Positions 17,631 to 25,308 of a stretch of DNA of 33,798 bases are shown in pieces. Source of the stretch: an uncultured Armatimonadota bacterium (GTDB lineage: Bacteria; Armatimonadota; Fimbriimonadia; Fimbriimonadales; Fimbriimonadaceae); contig CAILEM010000098.1 of NCBI GenBank assembly GCA_903833215.1, positions 1-33,798 on the forward strand, read 5' to 3'. A program made the translations under genes and the position numbers. The notes under the pieces are model-generated. The model ran no database searches and had not been told where the DNA came from. It saw only the letters and a list, made by a program, of their open reading frames with translations. Position 1 is the first letter of the stretch. Each line of letters begins with the position of its first letter.

Positions 17631-19256
17631 TTATGCCCCAGGGTTCTGCGGATGATGGAGCTGGGTCGCAAGTATCGTAAGGATTCCCTTTACCGGGTCC
17701 TCCATAACGATGGTTTCGCCGTTGGCAAGGGCTGAATCCTGCTCAGACAGAGATCGAGAGAACACTGTGATCAGAAATCCACGCACAACAAATGATGCCA
17801 GCGAACCGGGATAAGCGGCACTTCCCAAGAATGTTGGAGCCGCAATTCGGGAAGCGCTAAGAGCACCGTCAAATGCCACCGTCGATTGCACCTTGCTTGC
17901 GAACCGGTCGTCAAAGATACGTAGCACAATGCGCTGTTGGCCAGGCTCCTCTCTTGCGAGCAGGCCCACGCTCAAGTTGACGATGTCGTCACTTGTCGTA
18001 CAAATGACGGCTGCGGCGTTTTCGAAATTGGCTTGCTCAAGTATTTCGGGTTCTCGGGCATCGCCAGTGATAACCGCCATTTGAGTTCTGAGCGTGGTTA
18101 CGAATTTGGCATTTTCTGCCAAGTCGATACCTACAGGATCAATTCCAAGCCTCAGTAACTCTTCGCAAGTGCGAAATCCCACATCACCAAGCCCGACCAC
18201 GATAACGTGACTGGACTCGGGCACGGCATGACCAATCGTCAATTGTCGGAATCGTGCCGAAATGAGGGCATCTGTGATAATCGAATACAGCGTTGCGACT
18301 GCCGCTGATCCAACGAGCATCACCAAGCAGGTGTAGAGCTTGAGCCAGATCGAAGCATCTTTCGGGGTGATGTCTCCGTAACCTGTAGTCGTCACGGTAG
18401 AGACTACGAAATAGAACGCATCAACTGGAGTCAAGCCAAGCCCAAGCCGAAACACGAGCGTACTCAGCATCATAAAGATGATTAATCCGAGCAGCAGGTA
18501 CTTCAAGTCGATCGGGGCATCGCGCCAAATGGTGCCGAGATCGACGCTTTGGAATGCACGCTTTTTCGCAGGACTGAGATCAGGCTCCGCGTGCTTTGGC
18601 AAGGTTCCAAGGGCAAGGATTTCAGCCTCAGGCCCCACGAACTTAATCGTTTCGTTAACACCGAGTTTGTGAGTCAAATCAGGGTGGATGGTGGGGTGAG
18701 ATTCTGAGTCCACAACGAGTAATGCCGAAAGGCCGGTCTCGTCTTGGACTTCCTTAATGGTCCTGCCAATGAACCGATGTCCACTCTTGAGGGATACACG
18801 AACCACGCCAAACCGCAATTCCTTCCACTTGAAAGAGGCAACCAACTCATCGCCGAAAGCAGCGGAAATGAAGGCGGGTGCGGCAAGCTGTGACATGGCC
18901 AAGACGCGGTCAATGCCAAAGCTGGACTCAAGTCGCGATGCGAGATATTGATCAAAAGCCCGAGCAACAGTTCGGACATGAGGATGCAATCGCTTCGCGT
19001 CGAGTGCGATTTCAATGTTCGTTAGGTCATTTGTCGTTGCAGATACCAGCCAACTGACATCTCGTAAACCCGCTGAAACAAGAAAGTCTTCATCGCGTGC
19101 GTCGCCAAGGAAGATCCTCGCTCCCGCAGCCCGCAACTCACGTTCCCACTCGGGTCGGGCGACGATGGTAACGACCGTAATTCGATGCCCAGATTGAAGC
19201 GCAAGGAGGGCAACCCGGTAGCCAACTTGCCCCAAACCGCAGATCATTCCATGCAT
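17631..19256 (-). CDS. Potassium channel with RCK domains on both sides of the pore
   Basis: The 541-residue product begins with a TrkA-N/RCK Rossmann domain (GLGQVG at 7-12), continues with a TrkA-C-like region (about 145-215), then a two-helix pore (TM 252-274 and 303-328) with the K+ selectivity filter TTTGYGD at 289-295. A second RCK domain follows (GLGDVG at 355-360) with a second C-terminal lobe. The usual bacterial order is pore then RCK, so the N-terminal extra module is unusual. Ligand binding (NAD(H), ADP/ATP or Ca2+) is known for RCK domains; which applies here is unknown. TATCGT lies 7 bases before the ATG. argB follows directly. Confidence 0.9.
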   Translation of the reverse strand: MHGMICGLGQVGYRVALLALQSGHRITVVTIVARPEWERELRAAGARIFLGDARDEDFLVSAGLRDVSWLVSATTNDLTNIEIALDAKRLHPHVRTVARAFDQYLASRLESSFGIDRVLAMSQLAAPAFISAAFGDELVASFKWKELRFGVVRVSLKSGHRFIGRTIKEVQDETGLSALLVVDSESHPTIHPDLTHKLGVNETIKFVGPEAEILALGTLPKHAEPDLSPAKKRAFQSVDLGTIWRDAPIDLKYLLLGLIIFMMLSTLVFRLGLGLTPVDAFYFVVSTVTTTGYGDITPKDASIWLKLYTCLVMLVGSAAVATLYSIITDALISARFRQLTIGHAVPESSHVIVVGLGDVGFRTCEELLRLGIDPVGIDLAENAKFVTTLRTQMAVITGDAREPEILEQANFENAAAVICTTSDDIVNLSVGLLAREEPGQQRIVLRIFDDRFASKVQSTVAFDGALSASRIAAPTFLGSAAYPGSLASFVVRGFLITVFSRSLSEQDSALANGETIVMEDPVKGILTILATQLHHPQNPGA

Positions 19257-19263
19257 CGGCTAA

Positions 19264-19269
19264 ACGATA
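19264..19269 (-). promoter_or_regulatory. Putative -10 hexamer TATCGT of the K+ channel gene
   Basis: On the minus strand TATCGT ends 7 bases before the ATG at 19256, without a Shine-Dalgarno in between. It fits the leaderless spacing seen at other first genes here. Confidence 0.35.
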
Positions 19270-19322
19270 CACCTAATGGTCTATGAACGCATTCCATCAC
19301 ATCCGTTACTAGGGAATTCCGA

Positions 19323-21296
19323 ATGATTTTCGGGGGTAACGTTAGCTTGATGCTGGCTTGTATGGCTTTGCTCGTCGTCGGTGCAACTGGATCTCAAAAA
19401 GAGATCTTTGTCGCGCCCAATGGTGCGGACAAGAACCCCGGTACTTCAAGATCACCCCTTGCAACTTTGGCTGCGGCCCGAGACCTTGCTCGAGCTTCAC
19501 ACTGTCATCAAATTGTGCTCAAAGGCGGCGTCTACCGGCTCATGGATTCGGTGAAGTTGGAGGCAGCGGATAGTGGACTGACGATTCGAGCTGGTTCAGG
19601 TTCACGCCCTGTGGTTTCGGGTGGCATCGATGTTCCGCTCAATCTCGTTCACCCATGCCAGGATTCCACCGTTTTGAGCCGAATCATCGATTCGAGCGCA
19701 CGTGGAAAGGTGCTTGAAGTCGATCTCAAGGCCCTGGGGGTTTCGACCATTGCCACGATTGAGCCGAGGGGTTTTCCTCATCAAGCCAACAGCAGTCCGA
19801 ATGAGCTGTTTCAGGGCGACTCTCCGATGAACATTGCAAGGTGGCCAAATACGGGTTATGCGAAAGTTGGAAAGGTCACTGAAGCAGGAAATGGCGAGCA
19901 CGATCATGACAAGCCGAAGCGCTTGCCCGTGTTTTCTATCGGCGAGCGATCAAAGGGTTGGCTGAAAGCTGAAGAAGCATGGATGTACGGCTACTGGCAT
20001 TTTGACTGGGCGGATGAGAGTATCCGAGTCAACAAGATCGACCCTACTACTGGGACGATAACCCTACAGGAGCCAGCGGTCTACGGGGTCGATACGGGAA
20101 TGCCTTTCTTTGCCGAAAACTTGCTCGAAGAACTCGATGCACCGGGTGAATACTATGTGGATCGCCAGACCTCTCATTTGTATTTCATCCCGTCACGTCC
20201 GTTGAGCGCCAAGGAGCCGCTAACACTTTCTATCACCTCGCAGCCGTTCATCACGGTCACAGATGCCGCAAACGTTACCGTGCGGGGTATCGACTTTGGG
20301 TTCTCACGGGGCACGGCCGTCCGTATTCACAATGGCGATCACGTAACGTTTGAAGCCTGTCGATTCAAGGATCTCGGTGGTCGAGTCGCGGAAGTTGAAC
20401 TCGGGCACGATTCCGGATTCCGCAGTTGCGACATGTGGGACACGGCAGAAGGTGGTGTTGCTCTTTCCGGTGGAGATCGTAAGCTCCTGACGCCAGCTCG
20501 AAACTTCGTTACGAACTGCGAGTTTAAGAATTTCCAGAGAAGGTCGCAAACTTACCGCCCTGCGGTTTGGATCGACGGCGTCGGTAACATCGTTTCCCAC
20601 TGCTACATGCACGATGCCCCCCACTCGGCGATCATCTATGGTGGTAACGACCACGTCATTGAGAACAACCGATTCTCTCGTCTCCTTGCCCTGACGGGCG
20701 ACGGTGGTGCCGTTTACACCGGGCGCAATTGGACGGCACGAGGGACGACCATACGAAACAACTGGTTCGAAGACAATTTTGGCCAACGAAAGTGGGAGCC
20801 AGCAATCTACGTCGACGACCTAGGCAGCGGTATCAAAATGATTGGCAATCTGATCGAACGCTGCCACTGGGGCTTCTTGATTGGCGGCGGGCGAGACAAT
20901 ATCCTTGAGGGCAACATTCTTGTGGATTGCAGCCTCGCTTTTGCTTGTGACGCACGCGGTCTCGGTTGGGCAGCAGATTCACGCCCGACAATGGTTGCGG
21001 GCCTAGACGCAGTTCCTTACCAATCGGCGATCTGGAGAACGCAATATCCGATGCTGCCGAACATCCTCAACGAGAACCCAATGGCACCTTCAGCCAACGT
21101 TCTTAGAAATAACATCCTCTATCGCTCAGGAACGACGACCAAGCAGATGGAGGAGCCATTCAAGAAGACGGCAATGATCGAAGGCAACCGAGAAGGAACA
21201 ACGATCTCTCCGGCAGACCAGGCTAACATCAAGAAGATCCGTGAGAACGCCGGCCTCCAAAGAGACCGGCTGAGGGATTCGCTCAAAGGCAAGTAA
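19323..21296 (+). CDS. Secreted right-handed parallel beta-helix protein, GH141-like
   Basis: Probable polysaccharide-acting enzyme outside the cytoplasm. The 657-residue product has a signal peptide (about 1-23), then IFVAPNGADKNPGTSRSPLA and LKGGVYRLMDSVKL, openings typical of beta-helix proteins such as GH141 and polysaccharide lyase folds. EYYVDRQTSHLYFIPSRPL (around 280) is also typical of that group. The helix proper runs through about 315-560 with repeats of the type N-x-(V/I)-x-x-(C/N)-x-(F/M). The known GH141 activities (alpha-fucosidase, xylanase) cannot be assigned from this. AGGGA about ten bases before the ATG serves as Shine-Dalgarno. It is convergent with the CE1-type esterase. 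Confidence 0.8.
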   Translation: MIFGGNVSLMLACMALLVVGATGSQKEIFVAPNGADKNPGTSRSPLATLAAARDLARASHCHQIVLKGGVYRLMDSVKLEAADSGLTIRAGSGSRPVVSGGIDVPLNLVHPCQDSTVLSRIIDSSARGKVLEVDLKALGVSTIATIEPRGFPHQANSSPNELFQGDSPMNIARWPNTGYAKVGKVTEAGNGEHDHDKPKRLPVFSIGERSKGWLKAEEAWMYGYWHFDWADESIRVNKIDPTTGTITLQEPAVYGVDTGMPFFAENLLEELDAPGEYYVDRQTSHLYFIPSRPLSAKEPLTLSITSQPFITVTDAANVTVRGIDFGFSRGTAVRIHNGDHVTFEACRFKDLGGRVAEVELGHDSGFRSCDMWDTAEGGVALSGGDRKLLTPARNFVTNCEFKNFQRRSQTYRPAVWIDGVGNIVSHCYMHDAPHSAIIYGGNDHVIENNRFSRLLALTGDGGAVYTGRNWTARGTTIRNNWFEDNFGQRKWEPAIYVDDLGSGIKMIGNLIERCHWGFLIGGGRDNILEGNILVDCSLAFACDARGLGWAADSRPTMVAGLDAVPYQSAIWRTQYPMLPNILNENPMAPSANVLRNNILYRSGTTTKQMEEPFKKTAMIEGNREGTTISPADQANIKKIRENAGLQRDRLRDSLKGK

Positions 21297-21308
21297 ACCT
21301 GCTCCCTT

Positions 21309-21383
21309 GTAGGGGCTGGGCGTGCCCAGCTAACCCTAGGTTGGGCTGTTACAGCGGTCTCAAGAAGCGAGGCACGCCCCTAC
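21309..21383. terminator. Nested hairpin between convergent genes
   Basis: GTAGGGG (21309-21315) pairs with part of GGCACGCCCCTAC (21371-21383), enclosing a perfect small hairpin GCTGGGC-GT-GCCCAGC (21315-21330). It sits between two convergent stops. No U-run is seen, so termination is inferred from position. The arm sequence resembles dispersed intergenic palindromes known in many bacterial genomes. Confidence 0.4.
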
Positions 21384-21388
21384 TTGAG

Positions 21389-22510
21389 CTAGTTCTTGAA
21401 CAATAGCTGGGAGAAATCGATCAGATTTCTTCGCCATACCATCCATGCGTGACGCCCCGGAGTCTCGTGGTATTGGACTTTGACGTTCTGATTCTGAAGC
21501 CACTTGTAGAGTTCGCGGTTGAAACCAATCAGCCCGTCATCGACTCCGCACGAGATCCAAAGTGATTTGAGTGCCTTGTTAGCCTTGGCTCCGTCAAACC
21601 CTGGGAGGTCTTTGTCGAAAGTGGATGGGAGATTGCCTGAACTGAATGCCCCAACGTAAGAGAACTTGTCGAGATTGTTCAGTCCGACGAAGAGTGTTTG
21701 AGCGCCGCCCATTGACAGGCCTGCGATAGCCCTTTGAGACTTACTTGAGGAGGCCCTATACTCTTTTTCAACGACAGGGATGACCTCGGAGAACAGTGCC
21801 TGACGATAAAGTTCGAAGTTCTTGGACCGGATATTTGAACCTGCGTAACCGCCTCGAGTTGGGCTGGCAAAGTCCGGTACCCCGTAGCCAAGCGTCATCA
21901 CCACAATCATGGGCTTGGTCTTGCCTTGGGCGATGAGGTTGTCTAGGATCGTGTGAGCCATGCCGATCGCCGTCCAGCCATTCGTCATGTCGCTGAATCC
22001 GTGCAGAAGGTAGAGAACGGGGTACTTCGTGCGCCCTGAGGCCTGGTAGCCAGGGGGCGTGTAGACAAAGAAATCCCGTTCGTCTCCGATCACACCCGAC
22101 CTGTAAAAGTGTCGATGAAGCTGACCATGTGGAACATTTTGAACTTCCCAGGGCAGGGGTGGATTGCCGGGCACAGTGACCATATTGCCGCACCAAATGA
22201 GGTTGGGTTTGAACGCTGAGTTATGGATATCCATGCGTGTTTCGCCATCTGCGGTGAAGCTGTAGCCATAGATATCGGGTGCAAGCGGGGCAGTTGTAAG
22301 TGTCCAGATGCCGTTTGCTCCCTTGGCCATGGGCACAGGATCTGAACCTTCGAGTGAGAGTTCCACCTTCTTTGCCGTCGCGTCTCGGTACCGAAATGTG
22401 ACGGTGCGATCGGCATGGACTTCCGGTGAAACGATCGGTGCTTGAGTTGCAGCTGCGGCCGCCGCCAAGACCGGAATCAACAATGATAAAACGAGCCCGG
22501 TTAACGCCAT
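21389..22510 (-). CDS. Secreted esterase, alpha/beta hydrolase (CE1 / esterase D-like) with N-terminal early-set domain
   Basis: The 373-residue product has a signal peptide (1-22), an N-terminal immunoglobulin-like early-set region (about 28-115) of the type found before CE1 feruloyl and acetyl esterases, and an alpha/beta hydrolase domain. The nucleophile Ser266 is in GLSMGG (264-269). Asp324 or Asp325 (CGVDDG) and His354 (GRHAW) complete the triad. YPVLYLLHGFSDM supplies the oxyanion region. Probable action is hydrolysis of ester side chains on plant polysaccharide (known for the family). Together with the neighbouring beta-helix protein and the CE2-like esterase it suggests use of decorated plant polysaccharide, by inference. 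Confidence 0.87.
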   Translation of the reverse strand: MALTGLVLSLLIPVLAAAAAATQAPIVSPEVHADRTVTFRYRDATAKKVELSLEGSDPVPMAKGANGIWTLTTAPLAPDIYGYSFTADGETRMDIHNSAFKPNLIWCGNMVTVPGNPPLPWEVQNVPHGQLHRHFYRSGVIGDERDFFVYTPPGYQASGRTKYPVLYLLHGFSDMTNGWTAIGMAHTILDNLIAQGKTKPMIVVMTLGYGVPDFASPTRGGYAGSNIRSKNFELYRQALFSEVIPVVEKEYRASSSKSQRAIAGLSMGGAQTLFVGLNNLDKFSYVGAFSSGNLPSTFDKDLPGFDGAKANKALKSLWISCGVDDGLIGFNRELYKWLQNQNVKVQYHETPGRHAWMVWRRNLIDFSQLLFKN

Positions 22511-22571
22511 AACGAACCCAGTCTATCTCCACGTGCCCCATTGGTAACCGCAAACAGAGGTTCGTTTCCGC

Positions 22572-22577
22572 TAACAT
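22572..22577 (+). promoter_or_regulatory. Putative -10 hexamer TAACAT before preT
   Basis: TAACAT ends 6 bases before the preT ATG at 22584, and no Shine-Dalgarno is present. If real, the pyrimidine operon begins with a leaderless gene. Confidence 0.4.
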
Positions 22578-22583
22578 TAGGTA

Positions 22584-23906
22584 ATGGATCGGGAAGAAGT
22601 GCGTCCGGACCCGCTGGCAGAGCTATTGCCAGCACTAAGCGACCATGAGGCGACCCTTGAGGCTAACCGGTGCCTTTTTTGCTTTGATGCGCCTTGCACA
22701 CACGCTTGTCCGACCCACATAGACGTCCCGAACTTCATTAAGAAGATCGCCACAGGAAACCTGATCGGATCGGCGTCCACGATTCTCAAATCCAACCTTC
22801 TCGGTGCGACGTGCGCGCGTGTTTGTCCTGTTCAAGAGCTTTGCGAAGGGGCGTGTGTGCTTGGCGCAGAACATCGGCCAATCACCGTCGGACGACTTCA
22901 GCGTTATTCGATGGATTTCGCTTCCGACAAAGGACTCGAACTGATCCGTCCAGGAAATCCCACAGGAAAGCGGGTTGCTATTGTGGGCTCCGGCGCTGCT
23001 GGGCTCTCATGTGCGGGCGAATTGCGGAAGCTTGGGCATGAAGTCGTTGTGTTTGACAAGCGGGGATTGCCTGGCGGTCTTTCGACTTACGGGATCATCA
23101 AGCTGCGAGAGCCCATTGAGGTTGCCTTGGCGGAAGCAGACATGATCAGCAGCTTGGGTGCCCACTTCGAATATGAGCGGGAGCTGGGGCAGAATCTTGA
23201 TTTCAAAGAATTACAGGCTGAGTTCGATGCAATATTCCTTGCGGTTGGTCTTGGTTGGACTCCAAGATTAGGCATTCCGGGCGAAGAGCTTATTGTCGAC
23301 GGTCTCGCTATGATTGAGCAGTCCAAGACGGACGAAAAAAGGGTCGTCGTTGGTGACAAAGTGCTTGTGATAGGAGCCGGAAATACGGCGGTTGACTGCG
23401 CCACGATTGCCAAACGCCTCGGAGCACGCGCCGTAACGATGGTTTATCGTCGAACCGAATGCGAGATGAGTGCCTACGACCATGAATATGACTTTGTGAA
23501 AGCAGAAGGAGTCCGTTTCAAGTTCTTGACCCAACCTGTGGCCGTTCTCCACGACGGTGAAAAAGTAGTTGGGCTTGAGTGCCGCTCAATGCAGTTAGGT
23601 GAGCTCGATGAATCTGGGAGGGCAACACCAGTTCCGATTGAGGGTTCCGAGTTCATCATCGAAACAGACCAAATCATTAAAGCGATTGGGCAGGAAAAGC
23701 CTGCTCTTGCCGCATTACTGGGAATCGATACAATCCGTGGATTCCTAAAGGTCAACGAAGAATTCGAGACAAATCTTCCAAACGTTTTTGCCGGTGGCGA
23801 TTGTATTCGCGCCACTGGTTCGGCCTCAACGGTGATGGCTGTGCAAGACGGCAAAATGGCCGCCGACTCCATCCATAAGAAACTGAGCTTGTCGTCAGGA
23901 GGTTAA
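22584..23906 (+). CDS. preT: NAD-dependent dihydropyrimidine dehydrogenase, subunit PreT
   Basis: Electron-transfer subunit that takes electrons from NAD(P)H through FAD to Fe-S clusters for reduction of uracil and thymine. The 440-residue product has the N-terminal cysteine region of the GltD/DPYD family (CLFCFDAPCTHACP and CARVCPVQELCEGAC, about 30-92) and an FAD site VAIVGSGAAGLSCAGEL (about 131-147). The nucleotide site is VLVIGAGNTAVDCA and the C-terminal FAD block is FAGGDCIRATGSAS. Length is near that of E. coli PreT (about 412). First gene of the pyrimidine operon; its last codons (TCA GGA GGT TAA) contain the Shine-Dalgarno for preA. Confidence 0.92.
   Translation: MDREEVRPDPLAELLPALSDHEATLEANRCLFCFDAPCTHACPTHIDVPNFIKKIATGNLIGSASTILKSNLLGATCARVCPVQELCEGACVLGAEHRPITVGRLQRYSMDFASDKGLELIRPGNPTGKRVAIVGSGAAGLSCAGELRKLGHEVVVFDKRGLPGGLSTYGIIKLREPIEVALAEADMISSLGAHFEYERELGQNLDFKELQAEFDAIFLAVGLGWTPRLGIPGEELIVDGLAMIEQSKTDEKRVVVGDKVLVIGAGNTAVDCATIAKRLGARAVTMVYRRTECEMSAYDHEYDFVKAEGVRFKFLTQPVAVLHDGEKVVGLECRSMQLGELDESGRATPVPIEGSEFIIETDQIIKAIGQEKPALAALLGIDTIRGFLKVNEEFETNLPNVFAGGDCIRATGSASTVMAVQDGKMAADSIHKKLSLSSGG
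23897..23902 (+). promoter_or_regulatory. Shine-Dalgarno for preA inside the end of preT
   Basis: AGGAGG lies within the last codons of preT and 8 bases before the TTG start of preA. This decides the TTG start and implies translational coupling. Confidence 0.75.
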
Positions 23907-23910
23907 ACCG

Positions 23911-25293
23911 TTGGCTGATCTATCCACCGTTTTCGCAGGAATCAAATCCCCAAATCCATTTTGGCTTGCCTCGGCTCCCCCGAGCAATTCCGGGGAACAA
24001 GTACACCGAGCCTTTGAAGCGGGTTGGGGCGGTGCGGTGTGGAAGACAATCGGTGCGCCGGTTCTGAATGTTTCCAATCGTTACGGCGCGTTTCATTACG
24101 GCGGCCAAAAAATGGTTGGGATCAACAATGTCGAGTTGATTTCCGATCGCCCCCTTGATGTGAACTTGCGAGAGATCGCCGAAGTGAAGCGAGCTTGGCC
24201 AGATAGGGCGTTAATCGTCTCTGCGATGGTCGAGTCGAATCCGGATGCCTGGCGTCAAATCGTCAGGCAGATCGAAGACACCGGAGCAGATGGGATCGAG
24301 CTGAATTACGGGTGCCCACATGGCATGAGTGAGCGAGGCATGGGGAGCGCCGTCGGACAGGTGCCCGAGTACTGCGAGCAGATCACGAGTTGGGTGAAAA
24401 ACGTCGCGACCATTCCGGTCATCGTAAAGCTGACGCCAAACATCACCAATATTGTCGGCCCCGCGCGGGGAGCTGTTGCCGGTGGCGCCGATGCGATTTC
24501 CCTAATCAATACGCTCAACTCGATCACGGCTGTCAATCTCGATAACTTCGAGATCTCCCCCAACATTGGCGGCAAGGGTGGCCACGGAGGTTTCGCCGGA
24601 CCCGCTGTGAAGCCGATTGCGCTCAATATGTTAGCGGCAGTAGCGTCTGATGAGGTCATCGTGCGATCAGGCGTGCCGATTTCGGGAATGGGCGGAATCA
24701 GCGCTTGGAGAGACGCTGCAGAGTTTGTGCTCTTGGGAGCATCAAGTCTTCAGGTCTGTACCGCCGTTATGCACTACGGTTTTCGGATTATCGACGATCT
24801 TTGTGATGGGCTTTCGAATTGGATGGACTCAAAGCAAATTGAGAGTCTGAACGATATCCGAGGAAAGAGCTTGTCGAGGCTGTCTGCTTTTCAGGATCTT
24901 GACCTGGCGTTTCGCGCCGTCGCGAGGATCGATCAAGAGAAATGTATCCAATGCAACCTCTGCTATGTGGCTTGCAACGATACCGCTCACCAATGCATCG
25001 ATTTACACAACGCGATTGGGCAAGTAGTTCCGCCCGGACATGATGTGAGATCAAACGGAAAGAAAGAAGCGACTGTGAATCGCCCTCGTCCCGTGGTCCG
25101 CGAAGATGACTGCGTCGGCTGCCGCCTATGTCATAACGTTTGCCCTGTCGAAGGTTGTATTGAGATGGTCGAATTACCTCCAAGCCGACCGGCAGTCACT
25201 TGGAGTGAGCTATCTCACGTTCGGCCCGACATCACACAGGATTGGGACGCGATGAAGCGTTACCGTGAGGAAACTGGAATCCACATCCACTAG
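23911..25293 (+). CDS. preA: NAD-dependent dihydropyrimidine dehydrogenase, subunit PreA
   Basis: Catalytic FMN/Fe-S subunit that reduces uracil or thymine to the 5,6-dihydro form. The 460-residue product has a dihydroorotate dehydrogenase-like TIM barrel (about 1-315) and two [4Fe-4S] ferredoxin motifs at the C-terminus, CIQCNLCYVAC and CVGCRLCHNVCPVEGC. The active-site loop is NYGCPHGMSERGMG (132-145), with Cys135 in the place of pig DPD Cys671 and His137 in that of His673. The Ser670 position is Gly134. The direction in vivo (reduction) is inferred from the catabolic neighbours. TTG start with AGGAGG 8 bases upstream. Confidence 0.94.
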   Translation: MADLSTVFAGIKSPNPFWLASAPPSNSGEQVHRAFEAGWGGAVWKTIGAPVLNVSNRYGAFHYGGQKMVGINNVELISDRPLDVNLREIAEVKRAWPDRALIVSAMVESNPDAWRQIVRQIEDTGADGIELNYGCPHGMSERGMGSAVGQVPEYCEQITSWVKNVATIPVIVKLTPNITNIVGPARGAVAGGADAISLINTLNSITAVNLDNFEISPNIGGKGGHGGFAGPAVKPIALNMLAAVASDEVIVRSGVPISGMGGISAWRDAAEFVLLGASSLQVCTAVMHYGFRIIDDLCDGLSNWMDSKQIESLNDIRGKSLSRLSAFQDLDLAFRAVARIDQEKCIQCNLCYVACNDTAHQCIDLHNAIGQVVPPGHDVRSNGKKEATVNRPRPVVREDDCVGCRLCHNVCPVEGCIEMVELPPSRPAVTWSELSHVRPDITQDWDAMKRYREETGIHIH

Positions 25294-25300
25294 CGAAGGA
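25294..25300 (+). promoter_or_regulatory. Shine-Dalgarno of hydA
   Basis: CGAAGGA/GAAGGAG overlaps the space after the preA stop and stands about 8 bases before ATG 25309. It favours that ATG over an in-frame TTG at 25303. Confidence 0.6.
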
Positions 25301-25308
25301 GTTTGTTC

